From assembly GCF_964340395.1 (NCBI RefSeq), contig NC_135560.1, forward strand, positions 5,042,498 through 5,106,497: a stretch of 64,000 nt of DNA, given 5' to 3'. This DNA is from Glandiceps talaboti. Lineage: Eukaryota; Hemichordata; Enteropneusta; Spengelidae. The notes beneath the pieces are model-generated. The model saw only the letters and a list, made by a program, of their open reading frames with translations, was not told the DNA's origin and made no database searches. Both the position numbers and the translations under genes were made by a program. Of this stretch, positions 18,129 through 29,894 are shown one piece after another (within the stretch, counting starts at the first letter, position 1; every line of letters begins with the position of its first letter).

Positions 18129-21100
18129 TTAACTATGTTGTCCTATAAAATGAAGCATAAAAGCATTACGATTGCCACAGTTTTCACCACAATTACTGCA
18201 TTGGAAGGCATTGCCAGGACCATGAATACCCATATGAATAGTGAACAACATGACATCAGGGAAAACAATTTCACAGTGTTTGCATTTGAAGCGATCCTTT
18301 GGTCTCGAAGCAGAGAGACTAGCAGGACTAGAAGCATCAGTGACTGGTTTAGAGTCAGTACTAGACTTCTCACTATACCCTTCATCAGTTCCATTGGAAG
18401 AAGCATCATAGCCTGGTCTACTTACATGTTCTTCATATCCTTGCCTGGTAGACAACAAAGACTGCAGTCTGCTTGGATGAGATGCAGTTGCTCTTCTTTC
18501 ACTATCTGTCAGTGAGCATACATTTGAGATCACCAAACCAAAAGAATCACGGTTGCTACTGCTGGGACTCTCACTACCATTGAAACCTACAGGTGGAGGT
18601 GTTTGATCAAAGTTCTCATGAGGTGCAGTACCATCATTCTTTACTGGCGTACCTGGTGTTTTAAATGGATTGGTAGAACTTTTATATGTTGGAGACATTT
18701 GTTGGTAGGCTGTGGCAGTATTGGGTATGGGAGGTACTCCCTGGCAGGGGCCTGGTTTGTTGATATGAATTTTCATATTCTTCCACAGTTTGAATGATTT
18801 GTTACATTGCCCACAACTAAAATCTAACAAATCACTTCTTAATCGTGATTCTACGTTATGTATTGTGTACTGGTGAGATGCTAGATCCACACGTGAACGA
18901 AATGACTCGTCACAGAGAGGACATTTAACTCTCACATCCTGTCTGTGAGCAACCTGATGTATTGACAACTGAAAGCGAGTGTCAAAATGCTCATCACAAT
19001 GCATACACTTAAACCCCTTTTCTCCAACAGGCGTACATTTATGACTACGAAGTGTATCTTGACGAGTAAATCCTCTACCACAGTTTACACAAACAAATGG
19101 TTTATCATCTGTATGTATCCATTCATGTCGCCGTAGCTCAGAAGAATACTTAAATTCTTTGTGGCACACACGACACCTTTTTGTCACTTTTACCTCATCA
19201 GTATCATCATTATCATCATCCTTGCCAACCTCGACATTGTCAGTGACTTTACTTGCTGCAGGAGTGGTAGACATTGAGGCACTTTTCAAATGATCTCTCA
19301 ACATTACAAGTGCTTTTATGGAAGATCTGCCTCGAACAAATTGAGGTGGCTCCTGTGATGCCTTCTTTTGCACCTTCTCCTCTTTTTCCAATTTTTCTGG
19401 GTGTACAGACTCCATATGTCTTCTTAAATTTGGTTTATATCTTGTCTTAAATCCACACATTTCACATTTATAGCACTCGCCTTTAAAATGGGACGAGACA
19501 TGTGTCTTGACACCTTCTTTGGTTTTACATTTGTATGAGCATCCTCTGTAGTAACAACTGAACATTTTAGTTTTGTTGTCGAAATGCTTGGAATAGTGGT
19601 GCTCCCATTTCTTGTGTTCAACGGTGGCATAGGGACAGATATCACACAGAAGGGCATTTGGATGTGATTTAACATGGTACATCAAAGCAACTTTGCCTGT
19701 GACTTCCTCACCACATGTAGTACACATGTACTCAGTACCTTTTCCTCTTGACTGATTGGTTGTACCTTTTCCTGTGGACCGATGGGTCTTTTTGTGAAGG
19801 ACCAATGCATGAACTGATGGAAAGGAATGCTTACATTTGTCACACTTCAAAGCTTTTTCATTTTTGTGGATCTGAAGATGTCGAATCAAATCAACCTTCT
19901 TATAAAAACCACGGTCACACATTTTACATCTGTGTGGTTTGTTTCTACTCTTTTTATGCCATCGTTGATGACAGAGCAGATGATGTTTTTTGGAAAATCT
20001 CCTATTACACTCCACACATTGAAAGCTTTTGGTTTTTTCCCCTGGGTGAGATTTACGCTCATGTTGTGTTAAATCTCCTCTGCGACCAAAGCTACGGTCA
20101 CAAATACTACAGATAAATGGTGGTTGTTTGTCATCGGCTTCTTGCTTGGCTTTACTTGCCTCAGTAGTTGCATGAGGCGAACGCGATGATGTGACGCCAT
20201 GCTGTACTTTCATGTGGCGTGACAAATTGCAACTATGTTTAAATTTCAATCTACAGACATTACACTGAGCAGCAAATGCTACGCTATTATTCACTGGGGG
20301 TTGTTTCTTCACAGGGAGTTGTTTCCGCTTCATAATGAATATGTTATGTATCTTGCGTCTGTGAAATAACAAACTTTTGTTACTGCTGTATACTTTCTTA
20401 CAAATACTGCAAATGAAAGGAGGCTCAGCACGCCTTTTAGATTTTGAAGGACTACTAGTAGAAGGGCTGACGTTTTCAGGTTCAGCATGCCTTTTGGTTG
20501 TTACAGGACTACTAGTAGCAGTGTCAGGACTGACACTTTCAGTCTTCACTGGACTACTAGTAGTAGCTGTACCACCAGCACTGTTATCCTGAACTGGCAC
20601 TGGAGGTCTAATATAAATACCATGAACAACCCTGTTATGTTTATTGTAATACTTTCTATTTGCGAAAGTTGTATTACAAATTTCACATGTAGAATTCTTG
20701 AGTCTCAATCTAAACTTGGCTGTTTTTGAAAGAGGTCTAGATTTGGAAGGCGAAACCTTGCTATTCAACTTATTCTGTAAGTGGATCGTACTAATATGTT
20801 CTTGCAATTCATCTTTGGTAGGAAATACCTTGTTGCAACGATGACACCTGTGATCTTTATTGACATGTGCTCTCATCTCAGCTCTCAATGAACATGAAAA
20901 ACCACACAGATGACACTTAATGGTATTTGCTTCATGGTTTAGATTGATGTGTCGTCTGTATGATTCTCGCCATGTAAAACTTTCACCACAAACATTGCAT
21001 TGGTATAATTTTTTACCATGATGAACAAAACTTATATGCGCAGCCAATCTATCCTTCTTATTAAATCTCTGGTGACAAATATAACAAACAAAATTTTGTC

Positions 21101-21746
21101 CTATTTTGATGACATTCCCTTCAAGGATACGATCAGAAAGTTCTTTATCATCAATAATGAGTGATGAAGCTGGTTTATCATCTGGCTCATGGTCTGATGA
21201 GGCTGAGTTATCTTCTGGTTCTTTTTTCACTGTTACAATGGCAGTTTTAGGTAGAATCAAAACTTTGGGGAATGAGGAAGGTTCAACTTTTACTGCTGTA
21301 TAGTGCTCTACAGCAATCTCACTGTTGGTTTCAAAATCTTCATTTTTCTCTTCATCGCTTGCTATCTTGGACTCATCCACATCTTCTGGCATATCCTCAT
21401 CTACAGGTTCAATCTGGTCTTCTGTATTGTCGACTGGCGTTTCTGTGGTTGTGCTGATCATCGTGTCTTCTTCTTGTTCCTCAGGCTTCTCTTGAATCTC
21501 CCCTTTCTCCTCCCTCTCATCACCACTACATCTCTCTACATCGACTGAAACATTTTCTGTTTCTTGGTCATCCGATTGAATAGAAAGGTTTTGGTTTTCA
21601 GCAAAAAATGAAGCAGAGTGTGCCCGAGGAATATACTCAGCTAAAGTTTCTTCTTCAGTAGCATGATCTTGCTGTACATGGTGAGCCAATCTTGTATAAG
21701 TTTCTGCCATGAAGTCACACTGTCTACATCTTAACATATCTGCCAT
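18129..21746 (-). CDS. C2H2 zinc-finger protein, 23 fingers, Hunchback/Ikaros-type C-terminal pair
   Basis: A 1205-residue nuclear protein encoded in one coding exon. The ATG (MADMLRCRQC) is preceded by an acceptor (tttctag at about 21759), so at least one 5' UTR exon lies upstream. Finger 1 is at residues 7-28. An acidic, Ser/Thr/Glu-rich linker follows (about 60-150), with two SUMO-consensus sites (VKVE, VKKE; about 152-177). Fingers 2-5 are at about 219-322, 6 at 353-375, 7 at 444-467, 8 at 494-516, 9-12 at 543-655, 13-16 at 673-782 and 17-20 at 856-963. A C2HC-like finger is at about 976-1001. A Pro/Ser-rich spacer precedes the last pair (1153-1204). That pair (KCKHCEIVFPD, TIHMGIHG, FQCSNCGENCG) matches the dimerisation fingers of Hunchback and Ikaros proteins. 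Sequence-specific DNA binding and homotypic contact are inferred. No KRAB, BTB or SCAN domain is visible. Confidence 0.9.
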   Translation of the reverse strand: MADMLRCRQCDFMAETYTRLAHHVQQDHATEEETLAEYIPRAHSASFFAENQNLSIQSDDQETENVSVDVERCSGDEREEKGEIQEKPEEQEEDTMISTTTETPVDNTEDQIEPVDEDMPEDVDESKIASDEEKNEDFETNSEIAVEHYTAVKVEPSSFPKVLILPKTAIVTVKKEPEDNSASSDHEPDDKPASSLIIDDKELSDRILEGNVIKIGQNFVCYICHQRFNKKDRLAAHISFVHHGKKLYQCNVCGESFTWRESYRRHINLNHEANTIKCHLCGFSCSLRAEMRAHVNKDHRCHRCNKVFPTKDELQEHISTIHLQNKLNSKVSPSKSRPLSKTAKFRLRLKNSTCEICNTTFANRKYYNKHNRVVHGIYIRPPVPVQDNSAGGTATTSSPVKTESVSPDTATSSPVTTKRHAEPENVSPSTSSPSKSKRRAEPPFICSICKKVYSSNKSLLFHRRKIHNIFIMKRKQLPVKKQPPVNNSVAFAAQCNVCRLKFKHSCNLSRHMKVQHGVTSSRSPHATTEASKAKQEADDKQPPFICSICDRSFGRRGDLTQHERKSHPGEKTKSFQCVECNRRFSKKHHLLCHQRWHKKSRNKPHRCKMCDRGFYKKVDLIRHLQIHKNEKALKCDKCKHSFPSVHALVLHKKTHRSTGKGTTNQSRGKGTEYMCTTCGEEVTGKVALMYHVKSHPNALLCDICPYATVEHKKWEHHYSKHFDNKTKMFSCYYRGCSYKCKTKEGVKTHVSSHFKGECYKCEMCGFKTRYKPNLRRHMESVHPEKLEKEEKVQKKASQEPPQFVRGRSSIKALVMLRDHLKSASMSTTPAASKVTDNVEVGKDDDNDDTDEVKVTKRCRVCHKEFKYSSELRRHEWIHTDDKPFVCVNCGRGFTRQDTLRSHKCTPVGEKGFKCMHCDEHFDTRFQLSIHQVAHRQDVRVKCPLCDESFRSRVDLASHQYTIHNVESRLRSDLLDFSCGQCNKSFKLWKNMKIHINKPGPCQGVPPIPNTATAYQQMSPTYKSSTNPFKTPGTPVKNDGTAPHENFDQTPPPVGFNGSESPSSSNRDSFGLVISNVCSLTDSERRATASHPSRLQSLLSTRQGYEEHVSRPGYDASSNGTDEGYSEKSSTDSKPVTDASSPASLSASRPKDRFKCKHCEIVFPDVMLFTIHMGIHGPGNAFQCSNCGENCGNRNAFMLHFIGQHS

Positions 21747-21759
21747 GGTACACTCAACC

Positions 21760-22300
21760 TAGAAACAAATCACAGGTAACATTACAACAGTGATCTCCGT
21801 AGACTTTGGGTCAAGCAGGTTCAAAATTTACTGAGATAATGATTAGGTTAGATTCTAATCTTCAGTGTATCTTGCTACCTTTTTAACACCTGTCACTTTT
21901 CTAAATGTAGTCTTTGGTGGCGAGTTACAATGTACCTTGAAGTTAAAATATCTATTCAAGCAACCTGTTTTGTACACATGTACTTCTGATAATTGGTCAC
22001 CTGGTGTATTCAGGCTCCATGCCAGGATTTCCCATTAACATTTGGCAGCCAAAGAAACAAATTAGTATGCACCAGAAAAAATCACCATGGAAAACTTTGA
22101 GTTTGTTTGCCTTTAAAGACATGGTGGTGACGGTTTGCCTGACGTGAGACCTCACAGATAATGAAACTTGTAAAACTCATACATGTACAAGATCACAGAT
22201 GATGCAATTGTTATGAATAACATGGGAAGAATTCCATTATCATGGAGAAGACACCATTATGAGATGGGAAGAAATAATTCCATCGGTAACTCACAACTTT
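21760..22300. other. Upstream of zinc-finger ATG, probably 5' UTR intron
   Basis: It follows the acceptor at about 21759. No exon is recognised in it. Confidence 0.4.
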
Positions 22301-22310
22301 TACTTTTATA

Positions 22311-22616
22311 TTTTTCCTAAGACTCTCTTACAGTCCTCGGAGCTTCGCATCACCAAAATTAAAAGAGTTTTTTGTATATACCGATATCATCTACTGTATA
22401 ATTATTGTACTAAAATATCTTGTCATCGACTGAGCTTCGCAGACACACATCAACAAATGGTTAGCCCAATGTGATCAATGAAGGCGCACAGTACAAGGAT
22501 ATTCTAGTACAATCTATTATGCAGTAGTATACATGATATCAGTACATACAAAACAACTCCTTTAATGTTGGTGATGTGAAGCTCAGAGGACTGCAAGAGA
22601 GTCTAATTTTTCCTAA
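22311..22616. mobile_element. MITE with ~65-bp inverted repeats
   Basis: The left arm (22311-22377: tttttcctaagactctctta, gcttcgcatcaccaaaatt) is the inverse of the right arm (22549-22616: aatgttggtgatgtgaagc, gagagtctaatttttcct) with a few mismatches. About 170 bp of spacer, no open frame. Confidence 0.75.
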
Positions 22617-23376
22617 TATCCTATATTGTGTACAACCATTACCCCTTGTGTGGACGTACATTTAGAATGGTTAACAGTATTAATACATTATGGAGTATGT
22701 AGTTTGTTTTGCCTCCCCCCTCCTTTTTTTGCCAAGATGAATTAGGCTGTTATGTATATTTGAAATTGTTGAATTGAAACAATTTCATTCTACTTTCATG
22801 CTTTTTTATTTGCTTAATGGATCATCCCTGAAAATATGAATTTAATTGAATTCAGGCATTTATGATGTTAAAACCTTTTTTTTTATTGTTCGATGTCAAG
22901 ATCTGAAAATATGCTAATGATATGCAAATCAATACGTAATAACTCCAACTTTTCAAAATTGTGGAGAACCCTGATTTAGTAAGAAGTATTTTCCCCACTC
23001 TCTTGGTAGAAGACATGCTGCCTCTATAACTTATGGCACACAGGAATAAATAGTTGAGAGAACAGACTCTACCCTACAGGTCACCATTTGTACAGCTGGG
23101 AAGACTCAAAGGCTAAATAGTGATTCAAGTTTTGCCCATGGAGTTCAGCCAGTCAAAACAAATGGATCAAACCAGCAACTTTAGCATTTAGTTAGCTACT
23201 ACATGTATACTGGTAGACTAAACAAGCCATCATAGATGACAAGTTGATATGCATGTGAAGATTATAGTGAACACATATTGCCTGGCCATGAGGGCTATAG
23301 CACCCGTTTATTACACCCGACGGACTGTGACTGTGAGTTACCAGAATCACATGCTATTTCCCGAGGCCAAAGGCCC

Positions 23377-23660
23377 GGTGGCCATATTGGATCGTATCAC
23401 AACATAAATTAACATGCATATGTACGTAATACAACATTGTCCTTATACAAACTCTGAATGAGATCAGTTCAGGCATGTCTGCGTAATGGCTTTGGACGAG
23501 AAAAAATCAGAACAAAATGGCCGTCTGGTGGCCATATTGGATCGTATCACAAAATAAATTGACGTGCATATGTATGCGCCATAGCGTGTTGTCCTTGTAC
23601 CAAGTTTGAGAGAAATCAGTCCCGCAATTTCCGAGAATGGCTCCAGATGCACCATCGTCA
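23377..23660. repeat. 150-bp direct duplication
   Basis: ggtggccatattggatcgta occurs at 23377 and again at 23527, followed in both by cataaatt or aaataaatt, gcatatgta, and ...ttgtcctt. The copies have diverged noticeably, so this is an old tandem duplication or two copies of a dispersed repeat. Confidence 0.75.
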
Positions 23661-24532
23661 CAAACCACGGTCTGTTTACGACAATGTTCTTAACGAGCCT
23701 CCCACTGGCCGTGGATGCATTCATATACATGTACTATATCCGTACTTATGGCATAGCTAATTTATTTGTTTTGTATGTAAACACTATAACCAATCAGATT
23801 GCCCCTTGCATACCACATGATATACAATGCCTTGGCAAGAGCTTAGTACGTACACTGAAAACTGACTTGACCAAGTTGGGTTCTTGATGCTGAAATTTTA
23901 TTTTTGCCATCCTACAAACAAGATTGGATTGATACATGTATGAACATAAAATAATGATCTATAAATCTTGCCTTGAAGTGTCAAGCAGGGTTTGTGAGAG
24001 CATGGATTTGTTGTACCGTCAGACCGGGCGTCCGATACAATCGTGAGTTTGTAGCAAGTACTCAAGTAGATTAGAACATGGATTATCTCAATATTAGAGC
24101 TATGGTTACAACAAGCCAATATAGGCTGATTCAAGCGAGTTCACTCAAGATAAAATTAATTCCATTCACAACCTGTAGTTATTGAAGTGTTGTTGACCAT
24201 ACTCTTGATTTTACAAGGAACTGAACCTGGGCTGAACGCTAATTAAGTACGACCTTTTAGCACAGTGTCTTCAGGCACACGAGTTAGGAACACCGGGATG
24301 ACTGCATTCATCACTGTACAGTACCTGTTTATCAGCCCTTAATGTAAATGTTCAACAAATCTTTCCCTGTTCTTATTTTATACTCTTTAACCCCCATCAA
24401 ATATTGGTTATCCTAGTAGATTTAAATGAGACTAGTAACTTTTACTCGGGTCTTTAGAATCGCCCGTTCACATTCACTCAGTGCATGCATCTGTACAACG
24501 TTTGCTGTTCACGCTAGCTAGCTGTGTTGGAC

Positions 24533-24730
24533 TCAGTTGATTATAGTCGCTAACACCCGGGCGCTAACCACAGCCTCTCTTACTGCAGCGTCAAAAATGT
24601 GAACGTCCATCAATTTCTGTTGTACTCCCCAGTTATAGTTTTTAGGACTTCTTTTGGGAAAGTTGTATGTGTGAGTACCCTGTAGTTTTTCTGCTTTGCC
24701 ACAAACACGGCAGTTGCCATAATTCGCCAT
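24533..24730 (-). CDS. Small ORF, possible degenerate THAP-like N-terminus
   Basis: Sixty-five codons from an ATG. The protein begins MANYGNCRVCGK and contains YNFPKRSPKNYNW, which recalls the start of a THAP zinc finger (C-x2-C, FPK, W), but the later C-x2-H is not in this frame. The C-terminal DAAVREAVV resembles DSAVKEAVV encoded on the minus strand at about 38700, inside a MITE. It may be a transposon-derived fragment or a first coding exon. I cannot show it is expressed. Confidence 0.25.
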   Translation of the reverse strand: MANYGNCRVCGKAEKLQGTHTYNFPKRSPKNYNWGVQQKLMDVHIFDAAVREAVVSARVLATIIN

Positions 24731-25448
24731 AACATGAGGCCATTGTTGTTATCTGAAGTGCATTCTTTGAGAAACAGACTTTGATTGGTCAGATTACCAT
24801 TATGTTATTGATAATGAATATGTATTACGTATACATGAGGTACGGCTTTGACAGCCGTAAGATGCTAGAGTTTTATTTCGAAGCGTAGTGGTAGAAATAA
24901 TAACTCTGGTTTGTGAGAATGATATGCACGGACGGACCCCAATCTACATGTATAAGTCCCCTCGGATTTCATCTGGTGGGGACTAATAAAAGAACTAGTC
25001 CTACACTAAACAGTATTGCTTTTGTATATACATGTAACAGTGTATGCCGGAACAGCTGCCAAACTCAGAATGAATTATCACATTGAGTCGTATCTTTGGT
25101 GTTTGTATAGATGCAGTACTGAAGCGGTTTCGCTATATCACTCTCACTATGCTGCGACCGCTACAGATCGCCCTATATAAAGCTCCCATCTAAAATGTGT
25201 TCAGGATCAAGGAGCATATTTTTAAACCGTTTTTTGTGGTAGACAATATCTTTCACCTCTTTGAAACCCGAGCATATCCTATATCACAGACTATAACTTC
25301 ATCGTTCTCGATTGGATTAACGCTTCCTCAGTGTTATTTTCAAGTGAAAATCATAATACAATCTCGACGTTTCAGCTAACTTTTTAGATTCTGCGGTCAT
25401 GTTGGCTAATACTGCGCATGCTCAATGCACTGGCACGACATTGTAATC

Positions 25449-26636
25449 AGTGTTTCCTCCGAGTCAAAAAATTTACTAGCAATTTGGCTAATTTGCCTCA
25501 AAATTTATTAGCCAAACCAGACTTTCAATTAGCCAAACTTTTGCAATAAAAATGAACCTATATAAATAAAGACAATAACGCACACTTGTATGCTTTTACT
25601 CTGTTTATTTACATACATTTTTCATGTCATGTTGGCAAACGTACGGTTCTCATCTTTGCTTCGAAGTTGTAGCACCAAACATTGAGGTTTTAATCAGTTC
25701 ACATTGTAACTATTTTCTAAATCTCAATGTGCAGTGTGACCTGTGAAGTTTGAATATGACCCATCGTATGCATAACGTTTCAACAGTTTCATGTGCCCCA
25801 TGACCATTTCCTGATGTGGAGAGCACGTCTTGGGTAGTTTGGAAACTACGCGATGTTATCATTACTTATCCACGTGATTGGTTACTTATTAACAGACGTG
25901 GTGCGAAAGGGTTTCCATCGATAGAACGGCCATTACGGCGAAGCATCTTCCCGCACGAGTGAAGCGATGATCGAATGGACCACATCGTTGGACAGTCTAT
26001 GCTGAAAACTTCACTTAGATAAATTCAAAACTGCTACGTCACCATTTCATTCTCACTAAAACTGAAACTTTTTCTTTTTGAGCTTCGTTACTAGATCAAA
26101 CGCATTACGTGAATTTACCGTTCACTACACCATGCTCTTCGTCTGGTTCGCACGTTATGTATCGTTCAAGAATAAACGAATATCTTTGTGTATTACAAGT
26201 TAACAGTTCTCCTGCATAGTGGAAGGGCCAGGTAATAAAGACGACTCATCTTCCATTGCCCCTTGCATGTAACGAACTACTTGATCAAATATTACAAGCA
26301 TGGATCGCATGATCAGATGCTGAAAGTTTTACACAACGGAACTTGCAAGTTTGTTGGATGGGACGTTATTTGCATTGCTGATGTAACAATTTTATGATTC
26401 GTTTAACTTTTGAGGAACGCACAATGTGTACACTTCCTTCTAAATGTGATACAATATAGTTTAAATTACGGATATTCCACGTTGCGACAAAGAAACCACA
26501 AGCATTACGCATAGATTTTGTGGTGCCCTATTCTAAATTGGCTTCACAAGTTTGGCTAATTGTATAAAAAATATTCTCGCCAAATGCAGATTTTATTCGC
26601 ATTTTGCAATTTGGCGAATGGGCAGTGAAAAACACT
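25449..26636. mobile_element. Candidate DNA-transposon derivative, CAGTGTTT ends
   Basis: Starts cagtgtttcc and ends gaaaaacactg, with gtaat on both outer sides (25444-25448 and 26637-26641), a possible 5-bp target duplication. Both ends carry related ttggctaat / ttggcgaat phrases. The interior has no long open frame. The right half is duplicated downstream. I cannot fix the superfamily. Confidence 0.45.
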
Positions 26637-27205
26637 GGTAATACAATGTAGACTAGATCGAACGCAAACGGTAAGTTCACTACACCATGCTCTTCGTCTG
26701 GTTCGCACGTTATGTATCGTTCAAGAATAAACGAATATCTTTGTGTATTACAAGTTAACAGTTCTCCTGCATAGTGGAAGGCCCGGTAATAAAGACGACT
26801 CATCTTCCATTGCCACTTGCATGTAACGAACTACTTGATCAAATTTTACAAGCATGGATCGCATGATCAGATGCTGAAAGTTTTACACAACGGAACTTGC
26901 AAGTTTGTTGGATGGGACGTTATTTGCATTGCTGATGTAACAATTTTATGATTCGTTTAACTTTTGAGGAACACACAATGTGTACACTTCCTTCTAAATG
27001 TGATACAATGTAGTTTAAATTACGGATATTCCACATTGCGACAAAGAAACCACAAGCATTACGCATAGATTTTGTGGTGCCCTATTCTAAATTGGCTTCA
27101 CAAGTTTGGCTAATTGTATCAAAAATATTCTCGCCAAATGCAGATTTTATTCGCATTTTGCGATTTGGCGAATGGGCAGCGAAAAACACTGGTAATACAA
27201 TGTAG
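26092..27205. repeat. ~555-bp tandem duplication
   Basis: ttcactacaccatgctcttc occurs at about 26121 and 26676, and everything to gaaaaacactggtaatacaa is repeated with only a few percent difference. Copy 1 is about 26092-26645 and copy 2 about 26653-27205. The high identity implies recent duplication or gene conversion. Confidence 0.93.
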
Positions 27206-27830
27206 ACTGCGGAGTAGCACTCTCGTGTTGTGGTTTGGAGTATTTGTTGCCGTTTTGAACATAAAAATGAACTGATTTGAGTATTTACGTAGTGAATTTT
27301 GGTATTGATGCTAAGGAATTGACTATTGTTATGAGAAAACCCTGGAAGTAATTGCCAAGAGATTTTAGATTAGCCCTGCTGGTAGACAGAATTGTAGCTT
27401 TGTTTTGGTTTGCAAACCCCGTAAGAGAAAAAATGCAACAAAAAATGGTGTCACAACAACATAAAATATGAAATAGACTAAAAAGCATTGTAAACAAAAA
27501 CAAAGCTACAATTATTGCAGCTAGTGTTTGTACTGTTAATACAAGTAATTACCTTGAAATATACATGTACCTATTAATATTGAATTTTGATGGTAATATG
27601 ATATTAACAGGAAGGCTGGTGAACCTAAATTACATGGTTTATGGCATATCATGTCAGATAATCACTAAAACACACCTGGGATGATTCCCAACTCAAATTT
27701 CCTTCAGATACGAAATAACCATAAGGGAATCATGTCAAATAAATATTTTTAACCCAATGAGATTCATCAGTTTGGTTTCACAACTTATAAATTAAAGGTC
27801 ATTTTATCACAAGAATGAAATAAGTTAAAA
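27206..27830. other. Spacer, nothing recognised
   Basis: AT-rich sequence without a supported gene, RNA or repeat. Confidence 0.5.
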
Positions 27831-27837
27831 ATAAGGC

Positions 27838-28128
27838 TTGTTAAAATGTTTCTTCTAGACTCAATTGACTTCTTCTGTGAACTAAATGTTTCCACCAGGT
27901 GTTATTGAAATCAAGTAGTTATTGACAAGAGCTTAGAAATTGAGAAACTGAGTAGGATCCGGACGGAGAAGCCTACCATAAACTGGATGGGGGTTACACC
28001 TTTCATCTGAATATCATCACATGTTCTCAATTCTGAAGTTCTTGTCAATAACATTTTTTTGTCATTAACAACACCTGGCGAAAACATTTAGTCCACCAAA
28101 GAAGTCAATTGAGCCTAAGTAAAATATT
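27838..28128. mobile_element. Foldback MITE
   Basis: gactcaattgacttcttc, ctaaatgtttccaccaggtg and ttattgacaagagctt on the left are matched in inverse order on the right by aagttcttgtcaataac, cacctggcgaaaacatttag and gaagtcaattgagcc. About 290 bp, non-coding. Confidence 0.75.
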
Positions 28129-28939
28129 TGGACACGGTACATGTACATGTAATATTTCCTGCTTGAGATAAAATATCTTCCATTTACATCAATGGAAACA
28201 TTTTTGTCAAATGCTTTTGCTGTTGTTCATCTTGCAACGATCCAAGAATTTCACCTCTAATGCCGCAACCCTTACAAATGCCCTCATCAGTCTCTCTTAA
28301 TTTGTCATTAATACACAATAACAATGGACTAGGAATGACAATTGACCTTACACATTCATGTATAGCAGGAACACTTGCATGCCATAGCAACAGTTCAAGA
28401 TCAGTGAATGTACATGTAGATTATGACCATAACTTACCAGTCCCAACAATTTATGGTACTTACCAATAAACAATCTTTTCAATACAAGATTAATCTCTTT
28501 TTTTTTTAAATTACTATAATGATCACTGAATACTTACAAGGTTATATAATCAACTAAATGAAGTAATATGCAAGTTTGAATTACTTTTATCATCAAAGCC
28601 CAGGTTGGGTTTTTTGGTGTCAATTCAGCTACAATAGTCAATATAAAATGTGAAGACAAAACCATAGATTTACCAAAAAAATATTATAATAATGAAAAAT
28701 CCTTACCGCTGTAAAGTGTCCTGTTTATTAGTTTGTAATATCTACCAGTATAACCGGACTTGCCGACAACTTTTTTTCACCTGTGTGTAAAGATGGAGGG
28801 AAACTCTAGTCATTAATATTCATAAGATTGTCTGGGACTGCAAAGCCAAGGGTCTTTACACGCCAGACATCAGACAAAGACATCATGCATATGGTCTCAA
28901 ACGAAATGCCAGAGATTACTTATGAATGAAATGTGAGAT

Positions 28940-29640
28940 ATGTTTGTTTGACATTGGTAAATTCTCGCAATATGTTACGCACTGTTGTAATTTTGAGCTA
29001 CGTTCTACACAAATGATACATGAAACGTGGTGGCTAGCTTGATCGTGCTAATGAAGACCGCCTCTGATGCTGTCAGCCATGTTGTGGGCTTACCCTCGCT
29101 TCTACAGTTAACTAACTCCAGATTCCTTCGATATAAAAGTTACTTTTCTATCCTTGTCGACATCCAAAATTACTTCTGCTAGGTAGAGGAAGGTATTTAC
29201 CTTAGACTCGCTACCTCGTATGTTACGAAACGACGGACGATACGCTAAATTCACAACAACAGTACGGAGGTCTATCATTCAGGTGTAATCACTAGTGGAC
29301 GCTTGGCGAGCAGAGGAGCGAATCATGTGATAGGGAATAAGTGATGTCATACATAGTCCACAACATGGCTGCCAGCTGGAGAAGCAGCGTGCCGAGTAGC
29401 AGGTAAAACATTGTTTACATTCTTCAACATCTTGCTTATTACTGCACATGTGAATGATGAATACTTCGTTCACATTTCGTATGAGTTTCACGGTCACTTT
29501 GGTGGTCATGCCTCGCGTAGTGTGAGAAGAATGGAGACCCGGCTCAGTGCACTGACAGTATGTGTGCAGATCAGATCTCGACTCCTCTGGCGAAACCTCA
29601 CATGTTTACAAGTACAAGGTCGCCGCCGGAAGTGGTCGAC
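28940..29640. promoter_or_regulatory. Possible promoter region with an orphan first exon
   Basis: The area has more CpG than its surroundings (acgaaacgacggacgatacg, tcgccgccgg). On the plus strand a strong-context ATG (29365, aacATGGCTGCC) opens 38 bp of coding that ends at a good donor, cag|gtaaaa (29403). The next plus-strand gene is POLI at 36.9 kb. Splicing to its first acceptor would meet a stop at once, so this would be a 5' leader with a short upstream ORF, or an unrelated transcript. The zinc-finger gene on the other strand could also start near here. Confidence 0.25.
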
Positions 29641-29894
29641 AGCTTTCAAAAACAGTTATTATATTGGTCTGTTTGTGATGATCACTAATATGATAAATAT
29701 CTCCCCCTAGTAAAGCCGTGTCTTCGAATAATACACTTTTCCTCTAATAAATGAGAAACAGACCTACAATGTCAATCCAGGCTTTGATTGATTTTGCTCC
29801 CGGGGTAGAACATGGATGCGTGGAGTCAATTAAGTCGTGTCATCATGGTGTGGGATTTAACTATCGCATCCCGCACAGTATTATGCAAGAGTGA

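Noticed and set aside
18135-21548. Plus-strand frames of up to 126 residues opposite the zinc-finger gene
   Set aside because: Shadows of the long minus-strand coding exon.
22981-25440. Bacterial-type operon, promoter or ribosome-binding signals
   Set aside because: The window is eukaryotic throughout (introns, polyadenylation signals, metazoan repeats), so such signals would be meaningless.
28184-28390. 68-residue minus-strand frame containing DEGICKGCGIRGEILGSL
   Set aside because: It looks protein-like locally, but I recognise no family, the opposite strand is also open, and no flanking exon could be joined.
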